From assembly GCF_003711515.1 (NCBI RefSeq), contig NW_021167081.1, positions 2,908,483-2,972,482 of the forward strand: a stretch of 64,000 nucleotides of DNA. The letters run 5' to 3'. Origin of the DNA: Sodiomyces alkalinus F11 (lineage: Eukaryota > Ascomycota > Sordariomycetes > Glomerellales > Plectosphaerellaceae). Of this stretch, positions 45,362 through 55,470 are shown one piece after another. The translations under genes were made by a program, and so were the position numbers. A model generated the notes under the pieces. It searched no databases, had not been told where the DNA came from, and worked only from the letters and a program-made list of their open reading frames with translations. Numbering within the stretch: the stretch's first letter is position 1; each line of letters begins with the position of its first letter.

Positions 45362-46226
45362 ATGATGAAGTCACATCCCAACGGGCACCTCTCCCATCTC
45401 AACCGAACAGATGGTTCAGCAACACTTTCTAATGAAGGGTATCAAGTGGTTGCAAGCGTGAACGGGCCGATGGAGGCGCAGAGACGTGAGGAAAACCCTT
45501 TCGAGGCGATCATCGACGTCGTATTACGGCCATTGGCTGGCATTGGGGGTAGGATCTTCAAGACGCTCCTTCTCACTGGCTGCTGGGCCCATTTGTAAGA
45601 ACATACAATAGGGTATTGATATGCATGCACCTCTACAGGCACAAGGGAACGACAGCTCGAGTCCATAATTGAAAGAGCTCTGCGGCAGCTGATACTCGTC
45701 AAAAGGTATCCTCGTTGTGTTTTCCAGGTGACCCTCCAGGTCACCCAAACACATCGGGGCGACTTGATAAACGACAAGGCCGTCCAAGCCCACAAAGTGA
45801 GTTCATTTTGCTATTTTCTGCTGTGTTTCTCGCCAAGATGACTAGCACCCAAGACGAGGTGGGCTAATTCAACATTGCACAACGCAGAAACTTGCCTGGG
45901 TTGCTTCGCTGCTCCACGCTGCGATCCTTGCACTGCTGGCCGCCGCCGTACCACTCAAGGAGATAGCTACTTGCGTGGTTATAGCGACTCCAAGAGAAGC
46001 GATGGGTCGCGAACCCATTAGGAACCCTTCCGCTGAGATAATGAGCAAAGCGAAGTCTCTACACCTACTGTGCTTCACAACCAGTGGTGCACTTCTCTTG
46101 GCCGAAAGTGAAGGAGAATGTACACTAGAGGAGTGGGACGCAGCCATGTGCGCGGGTCGCGCTACGTGTTGCCGCCAATTACCGATAGGAGAGATAGGCC
46201 CTAATGTTGGGTTGACGGGCGTGTGA
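45362..46226 (+). CDS. RRP46: Rrp46-like exosome complex subunit (3 exons), 3' end replaced by LTR
   Basis: Predicted subunit of the RNA exosome ring (RNase PH fold, non-catalytic in eukaryotes) for nuclear and cytoplasmic 3'-5' RNA processing. Join 45362-45548, 45639-45796, 45888-46226. The introns are GT...AG (90 and 91 bp). The product is 227 aa, close to the usual Rrp46 size (about 220-250). Family signatures in order: NRTDGSATLSNEGYQVVASV (about 14-33), NGPMEAQRREENP, VVLRPLAGIGGTRERQLESI (across intron 1), LRQLILVKRYPR, FQVTLQVTQ, ILALLAAAVPLKEIA, and SLHLLCFTTSGALLLAESEGE near the end. Start: first ATG after an in-frame TAA at 45326. Exon 3 runs straight into the copia-C LTR at 46205 and gains the residues NVGLTGV before TGA. 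Codon use and CA/TG content are normal, unlike everything around it. Whether this is the only RRP46 copy cannot be told here. Confidence 0.88.
45549..45638 (+). other. RRP46: RRP46 intron 1
   Basis: 90 bp, donor GTAGGA, acceptor CTACAG, phase 1. Splicing joins ...AGIGG to TRERQLE, which matches the Rrp46 family. The alternative donor GTAAGA at 45595 would leave only 44 bp and shift the frame. Confidence 0.8.
45797..45887 (+). other. RRP46: RRP46 intron 2
   Basis: 91 bp, donor GTGAGT, branch-like GCTAAT about 25 bp before the acceptor ACGCAG, phase 0. It joins QAHK to KLAWVASLLHAAILALL. Confidence 0.82.
46200..46204. repeat. Left TSD of copia-C (CCTAA) inside RRP46 exon 3
   Basis: CCTAA before the LTR versus TCTAA at 53615-53619 after it, one C/T difference. 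It sits in the Pro-Lys codons of RRP46 and dates the copia-C insertion after the gene. Confidence 0.8.
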
Positions 46227-46401
46227 TCCGGCCGGAGCATAGATACAGAAGATGTATGATTGTATTCGTCACACAAAAGAAAAGAAAAAAAGGAAGGTAT
46301 AGGTGTTCTAAATATATCTACCCCTTTTCCAAAGAGGAATATAGGTCTAGTAACAACCAATAGAAACACAGGAAAGAGGCTCACGTGTTTTTAGTGCGAC
46401 A
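46205..46401 (-). repeat. Copia-C 3' LTR, almost free of RIP
   Basis: TGTTGGGTTGACGGG...AGTGCGACA. Against its partner at 53416-53614 I count about 16 C:G-to-T:A differences in which the partner carries T or A, and only one the other way (TTTTTAG here, TTTTCAG there). It abuts RRP46 and supplies its present stop codon (TGA, 46224-46226). Confidence 0.92.
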
Positions 46402-46850
46402 CACCCCCTAATTACTATACCCTGATTAGCTTAGTAATTACTTAGCCTGACCTCGCCAGCGCCTTATAGTTAATCTTAAAATAGCTTTAAAGAGTAGTTA
46501 TGTATCCCTTAAAGTCGAGTTAAAAGGCAGGTAAGGAAGCTTATAAAATAAGAAAGAATAATAATAATAGTAGTTAATAATAAAGGAAAGTGCTATTTAA
46601 AGTATTTAGTAGATAGGGGAGGTGCCGGATATAAATAAAAGGGTTTTCAGGCTTTTTTTAGCCTTCTTTTCCTTCTTATAACCACGATCCTTTTTTAACG
46701 ATTTTTCGTGGATTTCGTGCCTCGCCTAATTTTTCGGACTTTTTTCTTCTCTTCCTTTCTTAAATAGCCGCTTTTCCCCTTATAAACGCGCTATAGTAAG
46801 TTACCAGAGCTCTAAATCTTAATATAGGTGCTAATAGTAGGCGTTATTTT
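46402..46850. other. Copia-C 3' noncoding stretch
   Basis: Holds the polypurine tract complement, an AATAATAATAATAG-type simple repeat near 46558 and a pyrimidine-rich section at 46650-46780. It has no coding reading in either orientation that I could follow. Confidence 0.45.
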
Positions 46851-46859
46851 AGGCCCCCT

Positions 46860-47860
46860 TAACCCGTTCTTCTAGCGCTAAGGTCGTTAGTGCTAGTCTA
46901 ACTAAGCCTTCCGGTATAACTAAGACCCCCGGTAAAAAGCCTAATATAAGTGCTCTAGTCCCTTAGCTTCGTGCTTTCGTTTATAGTCGTAAGGCTCCGG
47001 TTACTAATAGAGTAGCAGACTCCCAAGAAGCCGACTAAGAAGTCGACTAAGGCCCCGATCTAAATTTTATAACCGTGCCCCTTAATCCCCCTTATATTAG
47101 TGTATAAAGGGCATTTATTCTAGAAAACAAAGCTTATTTAAGACCTATATTACTATTAAGGGGCGCTTAACTTATTACCGTAAGTATTATAATAGTAACT
47201 ATATATACTCCTAGGTATAGGTTCCTACCCCCTAGTTATCGAGATTTACGACCGTGGATAAGAGCTCCGGTTTAAATCCGGATTAAGAATCCGTGCTCCG
47301 TTATATTCTAATTACTAATAATAGATCCTAGTTACTTTAGTATACTCCCTCTTATTAATATATTAGTTAACGCCGTGTCTGTTATAAGATTAGACCTAGT
47401 TCTACGGATAACGACCGTAAAGTACTTTTTATCGTTTTATTCCTTAATTAACGTGCTCCGGCTAACCTTTCCGGCGTAGTTCCTAGCTAAATTAAAGCAG
47501 TATATTAAGCAGGAAATCAAATACCTAGAGGATAATAATACTAAGCGCTTTTTCGACGACAAAGCTCTTAAGTGTATCCCCACGCCCGGGGAAAAGGTCT
47601 CGGCCAAGCCTAGCTTCTCGGCTTATTTTAAGAGTTTAGTAGAAGAGGTAGTGGCTCGTCGCCTCGGCGACCAGCTTTAGCAGTAGTAGTAATAGCAAAA
47701 TATTACGCCTACCGTGGTTTCCGGAGCCCCTTAGGGGCAAGTTATCGCGCCGATTATTAGAAATAGCGCTATTATTAATAATGGTTCGGCTATAGCAGGT
47801 AGTAGTGAGATTAGCGGTGGCGGTAAAACCGCTGCTCCGGTCGCTTAAAATAAAGCATAG
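46860..47860 (+). pseudogene. Antisense accessory frame in copia-C
   Basis: Plus-strand (antisense to gag-pol) protein-like reading between pol and the 3' LTR. Near 46875-47100 it includes SASLTKPSGITKTPGKKPNI and RAFVYSRKAPVTNRVADSQE, and near 47470-47860 it includes QYIKQEIKYLEDNNTKRFFD, SAYFKSLVEEVVARRLGDQL, a Gln run (CAG/CAA to TAG/TAA) and a Ser/Gly/Ala-rich end. The reading resembles a basic N-terminus, a short helical domain and a poly-Gln tail. Copia-A and copia-B lack it. Family not recognised. It may be a captured host fragment or an accessory gene. Confidence 0.5.
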
Positions 47861-48049
47861 TAATAGTATTTAGGTTCGCCGGACATTAGTTTTTATATTT
47901 TACTTTTAGCTCTTAGGAGTTAGTATATAGCTTAGGCGTTAGGTTAGTACTATAGAGAGATACCACTTTTGCTTTTGCCCTAATCTTACTATTCCGCCGG
48001 CGTGCGGTGCGCCTCCGGCGCCTGATTCTTAACGTTAACTTCTCCGGTC

Positions 48050-51000
48050 TACCCCCTCCGTGCACTCGTTATATTAAGATATATGCGGAAGATCTCGAAC
48101 TTTTATCGTGGGAGTACCTTCGTTATTCCGTCTACCGGTATAAGGCTCGTAGCTAAATAAACCACCCTGAAGGTCCCTTTACCATGCTCCTATTAAACCT
48201 ATAAGCGTCAAATATCTATATATCTAAGCCGGGTTTCGATCCTATAGCCGTTATCTACTATCAGCCTAATTATTTAAGTGTTATCGTAATTAATATCCTA
48301 AGGGGATTCGGGGTCAAAGCGTATCTCTGCGAATAGGCGCTTTAATCCTATCGTTTCCTTCGCGACTTACTCTAGAGCGAGTAGCTCTATTTTAGTTATA
48401 GATATAGTAACGGTTACTTACCTTATCATTTTCTATACTACTAGACCTCTCAATAAGCTAATAAGATAGCCTTATAAAGATTATCGTGTATCGATATCGT
48501 TAGTAAAAGAGGCGTTACTCGCGATTACTATAGCCTATAAACTAGTGCTCGATCCGTACTAAATCGAGAGGTCTCTAGTTATATATAAGTAACGGATAGC
48601 TTAGTCCGCTGCCTTATAATACTCCGGGGAGGGGTTTCTAAGAAAGCGGGAAAAGATAGATACTGTAAAGGCTATATTAGGACGTATTATAACTACTATA
48701 TATAGTAATAATCCGACCCTTTCCTAGTACGATTTAACCTCTTAAGCCGTGGTCTCGTCTTCTCTCTTCCGGTATTCTATAATAGGAATAGGAATCGCTA
48801 GGTATATATTCGTAGTATCTAAATTAAATCTAACTACGATCTTCTCGATATATAAGTCGTGACTAAGTAGAATCTTACGCCGGGAGCGATCACGCGTGAT
48901 CTTAATTCCTAGAAACTACTCTACATTACCTTTTCTAATACTTTAAACCTTTTCCTGATATCGTTAATAATTCTAAAGGCGTTTATAGCCGTGTTCGTAT
49001 AGAATATGACGAGGATATCGTCTATAAAGAAGATAATAAACGTGTCTTAAGCCGCTATATAACATAGATATAGCTCTTCTTTACTAGGCTTTATCCCTAG
49101 ATCCGATAACGTCGCTATAAAGGTCTAGACCTATAATCGAGGTGAATCTCGTAAGCCGTAAAGTACTTTATCTAGCTCTAAGTATTTATCTGGCTACTTA
49201 AACCTATCTAGAAGCTTATATATAACGGGCGTACCTATTCTATTCCTCTCGGCGTTAACGAAGGCGTTAACGATATCCAGTTACTTAATCTCTAGGTTAA
49301 ATTAAGCGGCTAAAGCTATAATAATACGAAACGACCTTAAAGCGAGCGTTACTGCGTAGATTCCCTTAATCGTTAAGCTTTCCTGGAGATTCCCTCGGAT
49401 ATATAGCCTTACCATATATCTCTTAAGATACCCGCCTTAGTCGAACTTATAGATAAATACCTATTTAAGTAAAAGAGGCTTAGACTTCGCCGATACCCTA
49501 TTAATTTCCCTTTATATACGTTTCTGAATTAGCTTATTAACCTCCTTCTACGCCGCTTCCTTAAACTAGTCGCGTATAGGATGGTTATAAAGCTCTCTCT
49601 AAGGCCTTAGTATAGCCTTTAGGTGGTCGTGATAAACCCTGCCGTCGAGTAAGGACTTCGGTTCCTCTGTTAGTTTCGAATAAGGTTTTATTTTTATATC
49701 GGCTACTCCGAATATCACTAAGTAAAAGGATAGGAGCCCCTATATCTTATCGTTATACACTTTTTATCAATTAGATAGGAAGAACGTATATGTTAAGGGT
49801 ATATCTGGCTCTACTACGTGCGTCCGTGGATTAATCCGAATAGTCTTCCCCTAAGCACGTTAATCTATAATTCGGGCGCTAACCCTTATTATATCCTTAA
49901 CCTATATACTCCGTTTACGTTAGTGCGTGGTCACCTTAGGATTATTAGTTCGAGATCTAGACGTTAAGGGCTAGTTAATACCGTGACCTGGATTAGGAGT
50001 AGCTAGTTCCCGTGCCTTAGTCTATATATTCCTCGCTCCTCCTTATTACTCCAGATTATCTATATTAAGATCTAGTATATATAGCTCTAGCGTGTTAATA
50101 GCAGCGTCTCCTTCGGGTACCGTAGTATATATAGACGATAGCTTAATTAAGAGTTCCTCCTATAGCTATGGCCCGGCGCCTTAGTCCTAGTTATTCCGGC
50201 TTTACGGATCAGGTATAGCGAATAGAGCTTAGAGGCCTATTAGCACGGGCGGTTCGGGTAGCCTATCGTTAGGACTATTAGTGGTTACATCGGCATTTAG
50301 TGGTTCCGGCGCCTCTAGAATAGTACTAGCTACTCCTACCCCCGAGTCTAAACCCGTAGACTCTACTTAATCTTTAGAAGGTGCGCTACTAGATAGGCCG
50401 GCGGGCGGTGCTACTTATAGGATAAATTCGGTATCTTTATCTTTATAGTCTTCGTAGGTTATAAGCTAGTTCCTGGGCTCCGGCTCCATAATCTACTCTA
50501 CTTCTTCGAGCTTCGAGTTATAAAATAACCGCTCGTTAAACTACACGTTACGCGTTATTATAACCTTCTAATACTACGACATCTATATCCTATAGATATT
50601 ATAGGTAATATATTCTATAAGATACCTAATATAGCCCCTAGGTTAAACCTTATATATCTTTCTCTCCCTTCTAGTCTCCCTATTCCTATCTAAGGGATAA
50701 GCGCGGTAACCGTAGGCATACATACCACTCTAATCTAGCCGTAGGTCGGCTGAATACTCTCTTATCTTAAGCGGCGCGTGCCTTTTAAACTATAAGTCTA
50801 GTACCTTAATAGGAGACTTCTAACCTAGGCGCTATAATAGAATTATATTATAAAGTTACGCTACCGCTCTTATACTCTCTGGCTATATAAAACCTAGAAT
50901 ACCTACGCCGTTTAGTATAGTGTTAGACTTTATAACGATAGCTTCGCCTGCCCTCTTAATAGCGCTATTTGGTTTTTAGGTATATAAAGGCGCGATCTTT

Positions 51001-53300
51001 ATATCGATACCCTTTATACTCGCCTATAGCTAGGTCCGCGAATCCCCTACTATATACACGATTAAAGGCTTATTATCACTACGTATCTTATAGACGTATA
51101 GATTAAACTAACGCGTAACCTATCTCTTAAACGCTTTAAGGGCGTTATAGACTATAACCCTATTTTTCGACACTAAAGGCAGTATATAAATCTAACCGCT
51201 ATACTCCTCCTTAATCATAAGGAGATAACTTATACTATTATAACTCTCCGGTAATTCCTATAAGTCCTAATAAATACGCTAGAACGGCCTAGGCGAGCGG
51301 TAATCTAATAGTCGACGAGACACGACCTAACGAACCTATATTCGAGCATAGGTCTTATACTTAATCCGCTTAATACCTTATATTAATATATTTCTAGCGT
51401 TACGAACTAGTGCTCGAAGAGCTTCTAGTCCTAGGTAGCCGGCCCTTAGATACTATAGCCTCTCTTCGTTAATATATAGATAACGGGAATCTCGAGATAG
51501 TCGAAATAGCTTCGGAAGCGGCGCTCTTATCGGTTAATCGATAGCTACTATTAGTATATAAATATAATCGTAGCTTACGGGAATCACGCCTTATAGTATT
51601 AGTTAAATATATGGGTAAAAAGAAAATGAGAATAAAGTTAGCTTATACTAAGGAATAATTATATTAAAGCGTTATAATAGCTTTAATAAAACCACGCTCT
51701 TATCCGCTATTCCGTATCGTAGTGAGTAGTTATATCCCGAATACTAGATCCTAACCTTATATAATAAAGCTTCCGAGATAATATTCGTGTAAAGTCCCTC
51801 TACCACGACGACGTCGTTAAGCTCTAAGTCGACTTTCGGGGTACCTAATAGTCTATTAAGAAGGCCCTTAAAGATCCGTTTACCTTTACCGATAATAGGG
51901 AATTCCGTGGTGCTGGATTTAATAGTACCGTCTATTAGGACGAAAGATCCGGGAATAAGCAGGTCGATTAAATTAACTAAGTATATCGCGCCGTAATTAT
52001 CTAAAAGGGTACTATATAAGAGCGGGTAAGCGCTAAATCATAGCGCCGCGTAGATACCGGGAACTTCCCCTATGTCGTAAATAAGGGTTAGGTCTAAGAT
52101 AGTTATAATAACCTTTAATGGATATCCGTTACCCTTATCGCTACTCTTACCGGCGCTTCCCTATCCCTTCTTTAATAGGGTTTCTTATAGGCTTTTCTAC
52201 TTTTATTACTATAGCTTTTTCCGGATTCGTTCGATATAATTATCGCTTATCTACACAGATAGCTACTACTCGTATTTACCTATAAGAGTATACTCCACTC
52301 TATTATAGAGCTCCGGTTTCCACGAATAGGTCCTATTATAGGGGTATTTATGCCCCTTACCCTTCCCTTTCTTCCCTTTTCCGTTATCGTCGTCTTTATC
52401 GGAGCGGTCGCCCAGGGTAGCGTAAACGCCGTGCTTGGTTCTATTAAGGCTAGGAGCGCTTATAATCGCGTTAAATTCGCGGCCGTATATCAGGATATTA
52501 TTAATTACTTTATCCTTATTCTCCTTACGGGTTAGTTCGTGGAACTTAGCCTCTACCTAAGCCGGGGTAAAACGCTACCTAACTACGACGAGGAAGTTAC
52601 GGATAGCTATAGAACCCTTAACGTCGTTTACTTTATACTAATAATAGCGCCGGATAAGAGTATTCCACTCTGTATACTACGCTACCACCTTCGTGTTAGC
52701 GTTTCGAGTATCCTAGAGGTGCTTATCGTATACTCGATAAATCTCCTTGGCTAAGAATAGTACGCTAGGAGTGAAGTATTTCTTTAATTCCTTTATCACT
52801 TATCATATCGTGAAGTAACGGTTTTATTTCCCCTTTTCGTAGTTAGGGTACTTCTTAATAGCTTCCTCGACGGCTTATTAATAGGTAGAGGTTTCGATAG
52901 TCGCTTTAAGTATATAATTAACTTTATTAAGTGCCTTAATCGATCGGGCGAGCTTTTAATTACGTGCTATAACCTTATAGCCTTCTAGCTTAGCGAGCTT
53001 AATTAATTCCGATATAGTAGGAGGGGTTAGCACCCCGTTAATAACCTAGGTATATTTTTCGCGTAGCTAGTCGATAGATATAGGCATAACATACTCGGGT
53101 CGGTCGTCTAGCTACTTCGGCCTATTAGGGTCGAGTAAGGCCTAGACCTCTATACCCTACGTATATAACTTAATATAGAAGGTCTAATCGGCCTCTTACT
53201 TAGTAGACTCTAGCCGCGGGATACCGAGCGCTGCGGCGGTGACTTTAAGCTTCGTGGACATAGTTTATAGTAAGGGTTTAGCGAATAAGGGCTTTTCTTA
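48050..53300 (-). pseudogene. Copia-C gag-pol remnant
   Basis: Right to left: gag about 53280-52000 (the open plus frames at 52350-52754 are its shadows). GAG-pre-integrase/protease is at about 51900-51500. Integrase is at about 51450-50780 (PLVSKNRVIVYNALKAFK, IRSDNKPLIVYIV, then KPNSAIKRAGEAIV with the catalytic Glu). A Ser/Pro/Glu linker is at about 50600-50000. RT is at about 49800-48900 with IDDILVIF at about 49005-49026. RNase H ends at about 48080 (IDIYDAYRFNRSMVKG, then VDGITKVLPR, the copia ADGLTK-type box). Stops are mostly TAG/TAA. Confidence 0.82.
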
Positions 53301-53404
53301 GCGAGAGAATAGGGTCTATAGATACTCCTTAATTAGCTACGGAAGCACACGCAAAATAAACGTAGATAATAGATTAGCAGGAAGTTACTAGTTACTGCTA
53401 CTAC

Positions 53405-53415
53405 CCGGGCTTATA
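53405..53415 (-). promoter_or_regulatory. Copia-C primer-binding site
   Basis: Complement of GGGCTTATAAC, abutting the 5' LTR with no gap. Same initiator-tRNA anticodon-loop sequence as in copia-A and copia-B. Confidence 0.75.
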
Positions 53416-53614
53416 ACTATTAGATTAACGGGCGTGTAATCCGGTCGGAGTATAGATACAGAAGATATATAATTATATTCGTCATATAAAAAAAAGGAAA
53501 AACAGGAAGGTATAGGTATTCTAAATATATCTACCCCTTTTCCAAAGAGGAATATAGGTCTAATAACAACTAATAGAAACACAGGAGACAGGCTCACGTG
53601 TTTTCAGTGCGACA
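53416..53614 (-). repeat. Copia-C 5' LTR, RIP-mutated
   Basis: 199 bp, TATTAGATTAACGGG...CAGTGCGACA. It aligns along its whole length with 46205-46401 but shows TG-to-TA and CA-to-TA changes at many sites. Confidence 0.92.
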
Positions 53615-53636
53615 TCTAAGGCTACGGACAGGCTTA
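53615..53636 (+). pseudogene. RRP46: RRP46 exon 3 fragment beyond copia-C
   Basis: 22 bases between copia-C and copia-B: TSD TCTAA, then GGCTACGGACAGGCTTA. Read in the RRP46 frame after the CCT codon it continues KATDRL. Its last five bases GCTTA are the half-TSD that pairs with GAAGC (minus strand GCTTC) at 24259-24263, not with the other side of copia-B. Confidence 0.6.
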
Positions 53637-53900
53637 TATCGCATAGGCACACGGACCACGACATAGTCTATAGGGGATCCAGGGGGGATCCACGCTATAA
53701 CTAAGGGCTTCCGATATAATAGGGGCAGATACCGGAAAAGACCGGATAGGATCTAAATAATATAGTACCTATCACAGAGTCTTTACCACCTAAATTAAGG
53801 GTATAAAAGACTTATAGAGATATCACTTAATATAATATCTATATATATAAGATTTCTGCTTTACGAAGTTAATTATCTAAGTGCTATTTAACGTATGATA
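53637..53900 (+). repeat. Copia-B left (5') LTR
   Basis: 264 bp, TATCGCATAGGCACACGGACC... to ACGTATGATA. It is the short variant: it has CACACGGACC and CACGCTATAACTAAGG, and it lacks the GGACCTCGGGCATC block. The same variant is found at the copia-A left LTR, not at copia-B's own right LTR. Confidence 0.92.
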
Positions 53901-53911
53901 GTTATAAGCCC
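53901..53911 (+). promoter_or_regulatory. Copia-B primer-binding site
   Basis: GTTATAAGCCC starts at the base after the LTR. It is complementary to the anticodon-loop part of initiator tRNA-Met, with a TG-to-TA change. Confidence 0.75.
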
Positions 53912-54179
53912 GGGTTATAACGCTTAAACGATAGATATTAATAAGGCTACTCTTATTCTACTATAAAAGTAATCACGTTTATATAAGCACTCTTAAATAA
54001 CTATTATCGACCTGATTAAAAAAATTAAGCACTTAATTAACCTACCGACCTACCTATTAATTAATTAATTAATCAATAAGTAAGTAAAGATATCTTTTAA
54101 TATATCCTATATCGAATAGAAGGCGGCCGCTATTACTCTTATTAACTGAAAGGATTAAGTAGTATAGGAGCGCGCTATA

Positions 54180-55470
54180 CGCGGTAAATCTACCTCCAAC
54201 TAGGATAACTATCTTAATCTAAAGCTAAGCGATAAGGAGGCTAACCCCTACCTCCTCCCTATACCTACGCCGACTAATATCCGTAAATATAAGGCCCTCG
54301 CCGTGGACCCTAACGCGGAGGAGGCCACGGCTACTATTATCACAGTTACTTTATCTTCTACTATCACGCTAAAAGGCGATAAGGACGCCGCGGACGCCGC
54401 CGCTACCACGGCTACTATAGCCGCCGGTAAGAAGAAGACGGCCGCCCGCCGGAAGGTTACGACTACGGCCGTAACGAAAGAACTAACGACTAAAACGCCC
54501 ACGTCTATTAATAACCTCTCTAAAAGGGGCGTATAGGCTACCTATAAGATCGCCGTGTATACTATAAAGAAAAGGCAGACTATAACGCGTAGTAAAAGGA
54601 GTTTAATAAGGTATACTCCTATATCGAAAAGACTATCTATACTATATTATATAGCCTCTTAGCCTAGCTATAAGACGATACTATAAAGAACCTATAGGCC
54701 TAGATTACTCTCCTATACGCGTACGTAGGACTAATACCTCTAGACCTCTATAAGGAAGCCCTAGTCCTATACCGATAATACACTATGCCTATAAAGGGTA
54801 TACCTAAGGATATAGACGCTTAGGTAGTAAGCTAGAAAATAGCGATAATATACTATAAATCTATAGGGGTTTTAGAGCTATTAAGCGTGGACTATTAGGC
54901 AGAAGACGTGTTAAAAGCTATTAGACCTATCGCCTAGGAATAGAGTAATAACTACTTAGTAAATAACTATAATACGATTCCGGAAAATAAGCTAACGATT
55001 AACGACTTCGTAAAGGCTCTACGTACAGTTCTTAGTAATATAAAGAGCCTATAATCCTCTACTATAAAACCTAGTGTCGGAAGAGGCACCTTTAATACCC
55101 TTAGGAACCTCCCCGATACTAAGGATACTACTAATAAGAAAGATAATAAGAAGCGTCCTTATAGCGATATATCCGTAAAGGCTATCCCTCCTATAACGAG
55201 GAGGCCTTATAAGATATATAAGAACCCCTATACTACTACTACCTATTAGTACGTAAGGCCGAATATACGCTCTTATACCTAGTATAGCCGTGAAGATATT
55301 ATAAAGGTCGTGGAAAAGAAGATATATATTTATAGTTTTAAAAGCCGTGTAGACACCGCGATATAGAAAAGGTAGGAAGTAATAGCTATTACCGCTAATA
55401 AGATAAAGGAAGTCTAGGAAGATTCACTCTATAATACTACGCCTATTATAACTACTATACCGTAATAATA
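54180..55470 (+). pseudogene. Copia-B gag remnant
   Basis: N-terminal part of the copia polyprotein. An Ala/Thr-rich start is still open at 54303-54536 (DPNAEEATATIITVTL, AADAAATTATIAAGKKKTAA). Next comes a helical gag-like region with many TAA/TAG at Gln/Trp sites. A basic segment follows near 55200-55400. Position directly after the PBS supports gag. Confidence 0.65.

Larger units (their letters stand above)
46205..53614 (-). mobile_element. Copia-C: 7.4-kb minus-strand Ty1/copia element in RRP46
   Basis: LTRs 46205-46401 (3', 197 bp) and 53416-53614 (5', 199 bp). PBS is adjacent to the right LTR. The polypurine tract is the complement of CACCCCC at 46402. Target duplication CCTAA/TCTAA. 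The internal order (gag, integrase, RT, RNase H from right to left) is copia type. It differs from copia-A/B in its LTR and is about 1 kb longer because of an extra antisense frame next to the 3' LTR. RIP-degraded except for the 3' LTR beside RRP46. Confidence 0.9.

Noticed and set aside
45595..45638. Alternative RRP46 intron 1 using the GTAAGA donor
   Set aside because: It would be only 44 bp and shift exon 2 out of the Rrp46 frame, while the donor at 45549 restores the conserved GGTRER motif.
45442..45795. Minus-strand open frame of 117 codons in the RIP-free island (and an overlapping 89-codon frame at 45524-45793)
   Set aside because: Both lie opposite RRP46 exons 1-2. The plus-strand model has conserved family motifs and correct introns, and these frames do not.
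45869..46384. Minus-strand open frame of 171 codons
   Set aside because: It begins in the copia-C LTR and ends opposite RRP46 exon 3. It is open only because that DNA escaped RIP.
52350..52754. Two adjacent plus-strand open frames (61 and 71 codons)
   Set aside because: They are antisense to the gag region of copia-C, with no start context or domain.
54303..54536. Open plus frame of 77 codons (and the minus frame at 54248-54502) as independent genes
   Set aside because: The plus frame is the surviving start of copia-B gag, and the minus frame is its shadow. The same pair recurs in copia-A at 44348-44551.
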